Position numbers and translations under genes: made by a program
The notes under the pieces: generated by a model
Told to the model about the DNA's origin: nothing
The model's database searches: none
What the model saw: only the letters and a program-made list of their open reading frames with translations
Assembly: GCA_016708875.1 (NCBI GenBank)
Contig: JADJFA010000001.1
Coordinates: forward strand, 248,001-312,000
DNA length: 64,000 nt
Reading direction: 5' to 3'
DNA from: Lewinellaceae bacterium
Lineage (GTDB): Bacteria > Bacteroidota > Bacteroidia > Chitinophagales > Saprospiraceae
Shown: one piece after another, positions 51,781 through 60,450 of the stretch
Position numbering within the stretch: the stretch's first letter is position 1
How the letters are laid out: each line of letters starts with the position of its first letter

Positions 51781-52713
51781 ATGGCACGACGCAAATCCTC
51801 CTCCAACTCCGGCGGCTTACTTTTCAAAACCGGCATTTTTGCTGCCTTGGCTGGCCTGGCTTTTTTCTTGTTCAACCAATTTGGCGGCAAGAAATCCGAG
51901 CAGCCCATAGACACCAAGCCGCCGATAGAGCTTCCAGGCGATGGCCCCCAATCGGAAATCCAAAATCCAAAATCCAAAATTGAGCCTCAGGTTCCTGAGG
52001 AAATTTTCCCAGCTTCCCCCGGCGAAGTAGTGCGCCACACCTGGTTTGCCCTCGGCTACTCCGAAGACCACGAACAAGCCGAGTGGGTGGCCTACGAACT
52101 TACCCGGGAGCGTCTCGACAAAAACTGGGCCGAGCGCCCCAATTCCTTCCGGCCCGACCCGGCAGTGCGCACCGAAAGCGCTACGCCACGCGATTACAGC
52201 GGCAGCGGCTACGACAAGGGCCACCTCTGCCCTGCTGCCGACATGGCCTTCGATGCTGCGGCCATTGACGAGACCTTTTTTATGAGCAACATGAGTCCGC
52301 AGGTTCCCGCTTTCAACATGGGCGTCTGGCGCGAACTCGAAGAATTAACCCGCGATTGGGCGCGGCGCTTCAACCATCTGTATGTGGTGACAGGACCCGT
52401 GCTCACGCAGCCCGGACAAGGCCAGATCGGCTTTAGCAAAGTGACTGTTCCGAGCTATTATTACAAAGTCCTACTCGCCCCAGACCAACAAAAAGCCATC
52501 GCGTTTATCCTTCCCAATCAGGTGAGTGAGAAGCCGGTAATAGATTACGCCTGTTCGATTGACAAGGTGGAAAACAGCACCGGGATTGATTTTTTTCCGC
52601 AATTGCTGAAGGGCCTTGATGAAGAATTGGAAGGCTCGCTGGACAAAGATGCCTGGCCGATCAATAAGAAGCGTTATGAGGAGCGGGTGAAGGTGTGGAA
52701 TGTAAGGAGATGA
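51781..52713 (+). CDS. DNA/RNA non-specific endonuclease (NUC1 family), membrane-anchored
   Basis: 310 residues from ATG 51781 (MARRKSSSNSGGLLFKTGIF). One membrane span (GIFAALAGLAFFLFNQFGGK) anchors the nuclease outside the cytoplasm. A short linker with three repeats of AATCC-AAA codons (IQNPKSKIEPQ) follows. The ββα-metal motif appears as YDKGHLCPAADM with the His general base and DKGH for the usual DRGH, then Asn in FMSNMSPQVPAFNMGVWREL. It would cut DNA and RNA for nutrition or defence outside the cell. gldD lies downstream. Confidence 0.88.
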   Translation: MARRKSSSNSGGLLFKTGIFAALAGLAFFLFNQFGGKKSEQPIDTKPPIELPGDGPQSEIQNPKSKIEPQVPEEIFPASPGEVVRHTWFALGYSEDHEQAEWVAYELTRERLDKNWAERPNSFRPDPAVRTESATPRDYSGSGYDKGHLCPAADMAFDAAAIDETFFMSNMSPQVPAFNMGVWRELEELTRDWARRFNHLYVVTGPVLTQPGQGQIGFSKVTVPSYYYKVLLAPDQQKAIAFILPNQVSEKPVIDYACSIDKVENSTGIDFFPQLLKGLDEELEGSLDKDAWPINKKRYEERVKVWNVRR

Positions 52714-52743
52714 CAAGAGCCTGGGGCTTTCACCATCAGGTTT

Positions 52744-52865
52744 TTTTGATTGACGATTGACGAGTACATGATTGTTGATTTTGATGTAGCCGCCAGAGCG
52801 AAATACCGAGCTCTGCGGTTACATCAAAAATCAACAATCATGTACTCGTCAATCGTCAATCAAAA
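52744..52865. repeat. about 50-bp near-perfect inverted repeat (hairpin W)
   Basis: Arms 52744-52792 and 52816-52865 pair with one indel and one mismatch over about 49 bases. The words TTGATTGACGATTGACGA and ACATGATTGTTGATTTT are shared with hairpin M. It lies between the nuclease and gldD genes, and ends just before the gldD promoter box. Confidence 0.92.
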
Positions 52866-52874
52866 CCCTCCATG

Positions 52875-52882
52875 TACCTTTG
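52875..52882 (+). promoter_or_regulatory. -7 box TACCTTTG upstream of gldD
   Basis: TACCTTTG fits TAnnTTTG, 24 bases before ATG 52907, right after hairpin W. Confidence 0.5.
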
Positions 52883-52906
52883 CCTACCCCATCCAGCAAA
52901 CGCACC

Positions 52907-53509
52907 ATGCTAAAAAATACCTTCCTGCCCTTCGTGGCCTTATTCTGTTGCTTCCTAATGCTCGCCTGCGACGGCTACACCCCCGTGCCAAAACCCCGCG
53001 CTTACCCGCGCGTCGTTTATCCCGAAAAGGCGTACAAGCCTTTTGAAGCGGGTTATTGCAATTTCACGTTTGAACAGCCTGTTTATGCTAAAATAGAGCA
53101 AGACACGGCCTATTTTGACGAAAAACCCAAGGACGAATGTTGGTTCAACATTGTAGTGCCGGAGCTGAATGCCAAGATTTATTGCAGTTATTACCCCATC
53201 AATTCGCGGGCTGATTTTGACAAATTCGTGTCCGATGCATTCGAGATGACGAACAAACACACCGTGAAAGCGACTTACATAGACGAGCAGCCGGTGCATC
53301 GCCCAGCCGATCATGTGCATGGCGTAATCTTCAATGTGGAAGGCCCGGCAGCATCTTCCTATCAGTTTTTTCTGACGGATTCGACCAGGCATTTTGTGCG
53401 CGGCGCGCTGTATTTCAACACAATAGCGCGGCCAGATTCACTCGCACCCGTGGTGGCGTTTATGCGGGAAGATTTGAACCGAATGGTAGAGACTCTTAAG
53501 TGGAAATAA
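52907..53509 (+). CDS. gldD: gliding-motility lipoprotein GldD
   Basis: 200 residues. MLKNTFLPFVALFCCFLMLAC is a lipoprotein signal with Cys21. The mature part starts DGYTPVPKPRAYPRVVYPEK, the GldD hallmark, followed by YKPFEAGYCNFTFEQPVYAK, ECWFNIVVPELNAKIYCSYY and the C-terminal VVAFMREDLNRMVETLKWK. GldD is needed for gliding and T9SS function in Bacteroidota and fits the many T9SS-exported proteins here. No other gld or spr genes are in the window. Confidence 0.92.
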   Translation: MLKNTFLPFVALFCCFLMLACDGYTPVPKPRAYPRVVYPEKAYKPFEAGYCNFTFEQPVYAKIEQDTAYFDEKPKDECWFNIVVPELNAKIYCSYYPINSRADFDKFVSDAFEMTNKHTVKATYIDEQPVHRPADHVHGVIFNVEGPAASSYQFFLTDSTRHFVRGALYFNTIARPDSLAPVVAFMREDLNRMVETLKWK

Positions 53510-53522
53510 GTTTGAAGGGTTC

Positions 53523-53584
53523 GAGTTGTTTGATGAGTTTGAATTGTTTGCGATCTCGAACAATTCAAACCCATCAAACAATTC
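53523..53584. repeat. 26-bp near-perfect inverted repeat (hairpin X)
   Basis: Arms 53523-53548 and 53559-53584 match at 24 of 26 positions with a 10-base loop. The word GTTTGATGAGTTTGAATTG is repeated. It lies between convergent gldD and PBP1A genes and may terminate both. Confidence 0.9.
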
Positions 53585-53594
53585 AAACGCAAAC

Positions 53595-56257
53595 TCACCC
53601 CCCTTCCAATTGATCCCCAAAACTATCATCCGGCCTTGTCGGTTTCCTCGGGCCGTCGCCATCCTTGTCCAGCTCATCGTTGTAAATATCAGGCGCGAAA
53701 TCTTCCTCGTCGCCCGCCGGACCAAGACTGCTTTCGTAAGCAGCACAATTGGTTTCAATCATAAGATCGCCTGTAGGGCGTACAAATCGGGCATTGAAAT
53801 CATAGCCTGATTTAGGGTCTTTTTCCAATCTACTGATAAAGGAAGCAAAAATAGGTCGCGCCATGCGTGAGCCTTGTCCGTCATTGAGGCTTAAGAAGCG
53901 AATCCAACGGTCTTCGCCACCAACCCAGGTACCAACAACAAGTCGGGGCGTTATGCCCATAAACCAGCCATCGGTAAAGTTGTTTGTGGTTCCGGTTTTG
54001 CCACCTACCTGGCTTTTTAGCGTATTGATACCAGGTGCGCCCTTGACGTTGTACTGCAACATTTCGAGCATCACCCAATCCGCATTGGCCGCCAATGCCG
54101 CGTGTTCTTCCGGAACAGAGCGCCAAAGCACACGGCCGTTTTTGTCTTCTATTCTATTGATTACGAAGGGCACCCCGTACATCCCTTTGTTTGCGAAAGC
54201 AGCGTAGGCCCCCGTCATCTCATAAGGCGTGAGGTCGGCCGCGCCAAGGCACATGGAAGGTGATCCGGGCAAAATGAGGTAGCGACCATTCTCCTGACGG
54301 GCGGAATCAATGCCCAGTTTATCACAAAGCCCCCGCACCGGCTCCGTACTCCCAAGTTGCCGCATGAGGTAAGCGCTCACCGTATTTACCGAATTTTTCA
54401 AGGCCTCCTTCAGGTTCGGCCTGGCACCTGAATAAGTCTGTGTAGAGTTTCTAGGCGTCCAATCAGTATAGTGCTCAAAATTCATGTACCGGGCGGGGAT
54501 GGTCACTGGGTTGTCGTACACCTCAAAACAGGGGCTGATGCCTTGCTGGGCAATGGCTGTGGCGTACACAAAGGGCTTAAAAGTAGACCCAACCTGTCGC
54601 CGGGTCTGGATATGGTCGTACTGGAAATATTTGAAGTTTACCCCACCTACCCAAGCCTTGATTTCGGATGAAGTGGGGTCCACAGCCAGTATACCCGATT
54701 GCAAAAACATCCGGTGATAACGCAGGCTGTCCATCGGAGTCATCACCGTCTCTTTTTCAAGTTTTGAATTGGTCCAGGTGAAGATTTTCATCTTCACCGG
54801 CTGGGCGTATTGTTTCTTGATAGCGGCGGTGAGGGCGCGATATTGTGCTTTGGCATCGGGCCATTCTTTACTGGCCATGATGCGACGGTAAGCCGTGGCT
54901 TGTTCGCTTGTAACAAAGGGTGTTGGCTTGGCAATCAACATCTTAGCAATGCTGCCGGGTGTTTTTTCTTCGTTCAACATCCGTTCCATATCTATAGAAC
55001 GGAGTTCATAATCATTGCGTTTTTTGATTTTTTCAACCGAAGCATCCATGAATTTGGGCCATAACGTAGCGAAGCGTTCTCCTTCGCGCACAAGTTTCCA
55101 GAGCGATTCTTTTCGGCCTTGAATTTCTTCGTCGGTGGCATCGCCGGTGCGGTGGGTCCAGGGGTCCCGGCCTTTCCAGACCTGAAAAAAGCGAGCCTGG
55201 ATTTTTTTCATTTGTTCCATCATGGCCGCTTCGGCATGGGCCTGGTAGACAGGGTCAATGGTAGTGTAGATTTTCAGGCCATCGCGGTAGATGTCGTATT
55301 TGGAGCCATCGCGGCGGCGGCATTCGGGGAGTTCGAGCAGGGAGTCCCGCACAATTTTCTCCAAATAATCACAGAGGTAGGGCGCCTTGTCGTCACTGAA
55401 GTTCACCGCTCTGAATTGAAGGCCAAGGGGCAGCACCTTCAAGCTATCATATTGGCTTTCTGTGAGCACCTTGTTTTTTTTCATCTGGGAGAGCACTACC
55501 CAACGGCGTTTTATGCCACGTTCAGGAAAGCGGTTGGGATTATAATAAGAAGGATTTTTGAGCATCCCGATTAGCAAGGCCGATTCCTGGATGTTCAAGG
55601 CCTCCTGGTCTTTGTTGAAATACACTTCTGCGGCTGCGTGTATCCCAAAAGCATTGTTCACAAACTCGGCCTTGTTCAGATACATCGAGATGATTTCCTC
55701 CTTTGTATAGGCCCGTTCGAGTTTGACGGCTGTAATCCATTCACGCAGTTTGATATAGATGAGCTTGAAGGTTTTTTGAACCTTGTTCATGTCCTTAAAA
55801 TTGCGGTCAGAATAAAGCATTTTAGCCAGCTGCTGTGTCACCGTAGAGCCACCGCCCCCGCTTTGATCGCTGAGCAACACCGTTCGGATAATTACCCGCG
55901 CCACGGCCCGTCCATCAATGCCGCAATGATCCCTAAAACGAATATCCTCCGTGCTGATGAGCGCGCTCACCAGGTGCGGACTGAGGTCTTCAAAAGGTAC
56001 TGGCACGCGGTTTTCGACAAAATAGCGACCCAGCAAATCATTGTTGCTGCCCAGCACTTCACTCGCCAGCGCGGAGGAAGGTCTTCCAATTCGCGGAATG
56101 AGGGTATGGCCATCATGCTGATAATCAGGAACATGAGTGCTACCGCTGCTGTACCGCCCAAGAGGATTCGCCAAGTCCAGTACAGGATTTTGCGGTAGAG
56201 CGGCATCCGTTTTTGCTGAAGTGCGGCTTTTATAGAAATTAGATGCTGAGGTTCCAT
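53595..56257 (-). CDS. class A penicillin-binding protein (PBP1A type), one frameshift
   Basis: ATG 56257 begins MEPQHLISIKAALQQKRMPL and a membrane span (WRILLGGTAAVALMFLIISM). Near 56074-56080 the frame breaks; SFRELEDLP should run on to SSALASEVLGSNNDLLGRYF. The GT51 glycosyltransferase has EDIRFRDHCGIDGRAVARV and GGSTVTQQLAKMLYSDRN. The transpeptidase has SxxK in GSTFKPFVYAT, the SVN motif in LKNSVNTVSA and KTGTTNNFTDGWF. It polymerises and crosslinks peptidoglycan. Total 2663 bases fits one missing base (about 887 residues). The break is probably a sequence error. Confidence 0.93.
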
Positions 56258-56346
56258 TGTGTGTGAGGGTGCCCGCCTACGCTATGCTTCGACGGGTAAA
56301 TAGGTAAAAAGCTCGGCCAAGCGCGAAAATCGGCGGGTAAACTGGA

Positions 56347-56354
56347 CAAAAGTA
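56347..56354 (-). promoter_or_regulatory. -7 box upstream of the PBP1A gene
   Basis: CAAAAGTA on the plus strand reads TACTTTTG on the minus strand, 89 bases before the start. Confidence 0.4.
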
Positions 56355-56452
56355 TGAATGCCGTTTGGAAAAAAATATTTTGTGTCAAAATGCTTTTTAT
56401 ATCCCAACAATACTTGAGATAAAGCTCCGCGCATTTTCCCGACCTTAGCCAA

Positions 56453-57493
56453 ATGAAAACGCTGTTCCCGACCCTTGCAGTCCTGATCATTGCGGCTTGT
56501 TCCCACACTCCGCCCCAGCCGCTTTTACCCGCTTTTTTTTACTGGGAAACAACGCTTGACATCTCTGATTCCGAACGCGGGCTTATGGACTCCTTGGGTT
56601 GTAAAAAACTGTACATCAAAGTATTAGACATTGGCCGCAATGCCACAACGGGTGAGATAGAGCCTTATTCCATTACCGAAATGTCGGACACAAATGGCTT
56701 GGCAAGACTTGAAATAATCCCCACCGTTTTTATCACCAACGAGGTTTTTCAAAACATTTCGAAAGAAAAAACAGCGTGGCTCGCCAAAAAGATTGTTGAA
56801 AACCTGAACCAAATTAAGGAACTGAAGGGCGTATTATTCGACTGTGACTGGACACCCTCCACCCGGGAATCTTTTTTTCTTTTTTTGAAAAAAATACGCA
56901 GCGAACTTCCACCCGGCACAAGCCTGGAAGCCACCATTCGGCTCCATCAGTACAAATTCCCCAAAGAAACTGGCGTGCCGCCCGTGGATCGGGGGATGCT
57001 CATGTTTTACAACACGGGTGATGTGGATGAAGAAGGCGAGCACAATACCATTTTTCATCCGGACGACGCGCTGAAATACGTCGATGGCGCTCCCAAAGAC
57101 TACTCGCTTCCTTTAGATTTGGCCTTGCCACTTTTCTCCTGGGGCCTGGTTTTCAGAGAGGGCGAACTCTGGAAAATTGTGCCCGGACCGATTCCTTTTG
57201 AAGAGATGCGTCTCAGTAAGAAATACCTGGAGCATCCCGCCACCGAGCCATTCTCCGCCCACTTGTGGGAAGTGAAGGAAGGCACATTCCTCGGCGGCCA
57301 TTACCTTCGCCCCGGCGACCATCTGCGGGTTTCGGCAACATCACCCGAGCTGCTTTTTAGGGCGGCTAGTCTTGCCCAAAAACTCGATCTGGCCGACGAT
57401 GCTTCCCTGGCATTTTTTCACCTGGGCATTGCACAGTCGGCGTATTTTTCTGCACAACAGCTTGATAGTGTATGCAAAACGGTAAGAAAATAG
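56453..57493 (+). CDS. lipoprotein of unknown function, 346 residues
   Basis: Signal MKTLFPTLAVLIIAAC ends in a lipobox Cys. The mature protein starts with PAFFYWETTLDISDSERGLM and contains KLYIKVLDIGRN, LARLEIIPTVFITNEVFQNI, GVLFDCDWTPSTRESFFLFL, and GMLMFYNTGDVDEEGEHNTI, a TIM-barrel-like strand/helix order with acidic residues at strand ends (DCDW). A glycoside-hydrolase-like fold is possible but not shown. The next gene overlaps its last 22 bases. Both are unknown and probably cotranscribed; I do not recognise either family. Confidence 0.7.
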   Translation: MKTLFPTLAVLIIAACSHTPPQPLLPAFFYWETTLDISDSERGLMDSLGCKKLYIKVLDIGRNATTGEIEPYSITEMSDTNGLARLEIIPTVFITNEVFQNISKEKTAWLAKKIVENLNQIKELKGVLFDCDWTPSTRESFFLFLKKIRSELPPGTSLEATIRLHQYKFPKETGVPPVDRGMLMFYNTGDVDEEGEHNTIFHPDDALKYVDGAPKDYSLPLDLALPLFSWGLVFREGELWKIVPGPIPFEEMRLSKKYLEHPATEPFSAHLWEVKEGTFLGGHYLRPGDHLRVSATSPELLFRAASLAQKLDLADDASLAFFHLGIAQSAYFSAQQLDSVCKTVRK

Positions 57494-59961
57494 AGGAAAT
57501 GTCCAAGGAAATGTCCAATGTCCAACAAGGAATGTCCAATGTCCAAATAGGCGCTGGGCTTGAGATTCATCGCTGTCGCTTGTTGAAAGGTCACTGTGAG
57601 TGCTCAAACGCAGCGCCTATTTGGACATTGGACATTCCTTGTTGGATATTGGACATTCCGTTGGGGGTTTTTATCCTATTGCTATTCACCTCCTTCACGC
57701 CTCCACAGCCAGCGCCCTGTGTGCCGCAGTCAGCGCCGTTTTACGGCTACAGTTTTTTTGACGCTGATTTTGTGGACGCGAGTTCGGCGTACGCACCGTT
57801 TTTCCTGCGTTTTGGCGATTATTACGATCGCAATTACAACCCGGTAGAAATTCAGAAAAAAGAAAACTGCGAGGAGTGGACCGAACGGTTTTGCAGCAAA
57901 GCCAAATGGGAGGAAGTGGCCGCAGTGATCTATGAATCAGACGAATACGATCTGGCCCGACTCCATGAAGCAGCAGGCGACCAAACGCGAAGAGTCTCCC
58001 TGCCCAGTAGATTGGAGGACAATAATTTCGCCTATATGTTGGCCTACAATGGCTGCGTAGAGGTGACACGCTATCTGACGTTTGCCAAACGCTGCGAAGA
58101 GCACGTGGTGGCGCGGGGCGATAAATGGAAATCCAGTCAACGAAATGTTCCCGTCATGATGGACTTGATCCGAGAGGGGAAACAGCGTTTTGAAGACACC
58201 CAATCGCCCTTTGTCCGGCTGCGTTACGCCTATCAACTGGTCCGTTTGGCGCATTACGCCGGGGATTGGCAAATGACCCTCGACCTTTTCAACGAATTGA
58301 TGCCCAAGGTAGACAGAAAGAAAAAAAGCGTGCTGTTTTACTGGACGCTGGGCCATGTGGCCGGGGCGATGCAGAAACTGGGCAAATACCCCGAGGCCGC
58401 TTACCGCTATTCGCTCATTTTTCGAAATTGCCCATCCAAGCGCTCTCAAGCCTTTCGGAGTTTTAAAATCCGCAACGACGACGACTGGCAAAAGGCCCTC
58501 CGCTTATGCAACAGCGACGCTGAAAAAAGCTCGCTCTATATCATGCGCGCTGGCGGTACGCATACCTGGGCTGTAGCCGATATGGAGGCGATTTATGAGC
58601 TTGACCCTCAAAACCCCCAACTCGAACTCCTGCTTGTGAGCGATGTGCAGGAGTTGGAAAAAATATTTCTCCGCACACCCATTACAGACGCAAAAAATGG
58701 CCGCGCAGTAGGAACGATTAAGCGGGACGCCGCCGTGAAACATTTGCTCCATTTGCAAAAATTTGTGCGCCGTGCCATCCGCGAAAATCAAATCACCGCG
58801 CCCAAAACCTGGAGGGCCGTGGACGGCTACCTCGAACTGCTTGCAAACGATCGCTACGCCGCCGCCAAGACCTGGGACCGTCTTGAAAATGAACTCAAAG
58901 AGGGCACGAAGCAAGACAAAAACATCTTCCAGCAGCTCGAAATCTGGCGCTGCCTGCTCGAGGTGATGAACCTCGACACCACCGCTACCGATACGGTGGA
59001 TCACCTGGCCTACAAGGTGCGAAGCCTGGCGGCATTTGACCAAAATCCGAATTTCGAACCGTTCTTACAAGAGTGGCTCTCAAGGGGTTATGCGGAGAAT
59101 AATCGCCCGGGCAAGGCAATGTTCGCCGCTTATCCGCCCCATACCATTCAATACAATCCGCGCCTGGATGTGATCGAAGACCTGTTGAGATTGGCAAACA
59201 CCAACGACCCTATATTGCTCGAACAAAAGATGAATCTGGACACCAACCCTGATCGCATCAAAGCCTTTTTTTTAGAAACAAAAGGGGTGTATTTCCTTGG
59301 TCTCGGGGAGCCGGAAGCAGCCGCCGCTGTGCTGCGACAGATTACCCCCGGCGAACAAGCCCGCATGACGCAGTTTGTGCCGTTTGCCAATCGTTTTGGG
59401 GAATTAATTAATCGGGAAAGCCCAAGAGAGTCAGCGTTCAACCGCCTCCAGATCGTGGAGCAACTCATCGAGTTTGAGCAACAGGCCAAGGCCGCCGAAG
59501 CGTTGCGAGATACCAACGAAGCCAAAATCTGGCTTCGGCTCGGCGATTTCTGGTACAACACGTCTTATTTCGGCTACGAATGGGAAGTGCGGGATTTTCA
59601 CCGTGACGGACGCAACCAACTACGGCTTGCACAAGGGCCGGTGTTCCCCATGGAAGGCGCCCCCGATGGCAACCGTGAGAATCTTGACCTTTCGCGGGCA
59701 TTTGAGTATTACCAAAAAGCCTATCGCGCTGCGCACACACAAGAAATGAAAGCCCGAACTGCATTCATGGCCGCCCGTTGTATGCAAAAGGAATGGCTTT
59801 GTAGTCCGGCTTGTAAGTACCGACCCGGGACCAACATCATCCCGGTTTTGCCGCCGGAATACATGGTTTACTATGATGTTTTGATTTCAAAACATTCCAA
59901 GACGAAGTACTATGATACGGTGGTAAAGGAATGCAAATGGCTGGCGATGTATGCGCGGTGA
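57472..59961 (+). CDS. secreted helical-repeat protein of unknown function
   Basis: The open frame from ATG 57472 is 829 residues, but its first 60 codons are hairpin Y sequence, and the probable signal peptide is IPLGVFILLLFTSFTPPQP near residue 62. The true start may be a non-ATG codon near 57640-57661. The rest is charged and helical with TPR-like pairs (FVRLRYAYQLVRLAHYAGDW; LFNELMPKVDRKKKSVLFYW; MQKLGKYPEAAYRYSLIFRN; FEYYQKAYRAAHTQEMKART; AAFMAARCMQKEW). No catalytic motif is visible. It overlaps the lipoprotein gene, suggesting a two-gene unit. Confidence 0.7.
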   Translation: MQNGKKIEEMSKEMSNVQQGMSNVQIGAGLEIHRCRLLKGHCECSNAAPIWTLDIPCWILDIPLGVFILLLFTSFTPPQPAPCVPQSAPFYGYSFFDADFVDASSAYAPFFLRFGDYYDRNYNPVEIQKKENCEEWTERFCSKAKWEEVAAVIYESDEYDLARLHEAAGDQTRRVSLPSRLEDNNFAYMLAYNGCVEVTRYLTFAKRCEEHVVARGDKWKSSQRNVPVMMDLIREGKQRFEDTQSPFVRLRYAYQLVRLAHYAGDWQMTLDLFNELMPKVDRKKKSVLFYWTLGHVAGAMQKLGKYPEAAYRYSLIFRNCPSKRSQAFRSFKIRNDDDWQKALRLCNSDAEKSSLYIMRAGGTHTWAVADMEAIYELDPQNPQLELLLVSDVQELEKIFLRTPITDAKNGRAVGTIKRDAAVKHLLHLQKFVRRAIRENQITAPKTWRAVDGYLELLANDRYAAAKTWDRLENELKEGTKQDKNIFQQLEIWRCLLEVMNLDTTATDTVDHLAYKVRSLAAFDQNPNFEPFLQEWLSRGYAENNRPGKAMFAAYPPHTIQYNPRLDVIEDLLRLANTNDPILLEQKMNLDTNPDRIKAFFLETKGVYFLGLGEPEAAAAVLRQITPGEQARMTQFVPFANRFGELINRESPRESAFNRLQIVEQLIEFEQQAKAAEALRDTNEAKIWLRLGDFWYNTSYFGYEWEVRDFHRDGRNQLRLAQGPVFPMEGAPDGNRENLDLSRAFEYYQKAYRAAHTQEMKARTAFMAARCMQKEWLCSPACKYRPGTNIIPVLPPEYMVYYDVLISKHSKTKYYDTVVKECKWLAMYAR
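57508..57659. repeat. 49-bp near-perfect inverted repeat (hairpin Y) in an apparent 5' coding region
   Basis: Arms 57508-57556 and 57611-57659 pair with about two mismatches; the arm repeats AATGTCCAATGTCCAA words. The loop is 54 bases. It starts 15 bases after the lipoprotein gene stop and precedes the probable signal peptide of the next gene. Confidence 0.92.
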
Positions 59962-59981
59962 GTGTGACGCCAATAAAAACA

Positions 59982-60221
59982 TCAGGCAGCAACGGCTTGT
60001 GGGACAACAAGTTTTGTCTTCTCCGCCTCTGCTGCGTAAGCCAGAACAGCCATAATGTCAGCCTCGGTCAGTTTTGGAAAATCGTCTAATATTTCCGAAA
60101 TGCTCATGCCTGCAGCCAAATAACTAAGCACGTCATAGACCGTGATGCGCATCCCCCGTATGCAAGGTTGGCCACTGCGCTTGCCCGGCTCGATGGTGAT
60201 AATGTTTCTAAAATCGCTCAT
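59982..60221 (-). CDS. DUF433 protein (putative antitoxin)
   Basis: 79 residues with the DUF433 pattern: FRNIITIEPGKRSGQPCIRG, TVYDVLSYLAAGMSISEIL, FPKLTEADIMAVLAYAAE. This small helix-turn-helix-like protein is usually the antitoxin-side gene next to a PIN-like (DUF5615) toxin. No such partner is next to it; the downstream neighbour is the convergent helical-repeat gene. It may be a solitary antitoxin or a regulator. Confidence 0.83.
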   Translation of the reverse strand: MSDFRNIITIEPGKRSGQPCIRGMRITVYDVLSYLAAGMSISEILDDFPKLTEADIMAVLAYAAEAEKTKLVVPQAVAA

Positions 60222-60396
60222 ACTTATTTGAATTATGGGAACAAAATTAGGGCAAATAAGGCGAATTTGTTCTCTTTTTGTAGAAGGGTGAATTGCCGTT
60301 CCTAAATGTAACCCGCTCGCGCTATTTGTTCCCTTATAAAAACCCCAAGTATGTCCTTATCTTTGGCGAATATGTTTCGTTTTGCCTATGGAGGCG

Positions 60397-60404
60397 TACT
60401 TTTG
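60397..60404 (+). promoter_or_regulatory. -7 box TACTTTTG upstream of the thioredoxin gene
   Basis: TACTTTTG fits TAnnTTTG, 46 bases before ATG 60451, with TTTG at 60381 as a possible upstream element. Confidence 0.5.
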
Positions 60405-60450
60405 CAGCCTGATCCTTAAAAATAATTCGCACCATCCAAACTAAATAAGC

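Noticed and set aside
57596..57847. Alternative frame with a hydrophobic start near hairpin Y
   Set aside because: It arises from the hairpin words and ends quickly; the main frame has the signal peptide and long coding continuation.
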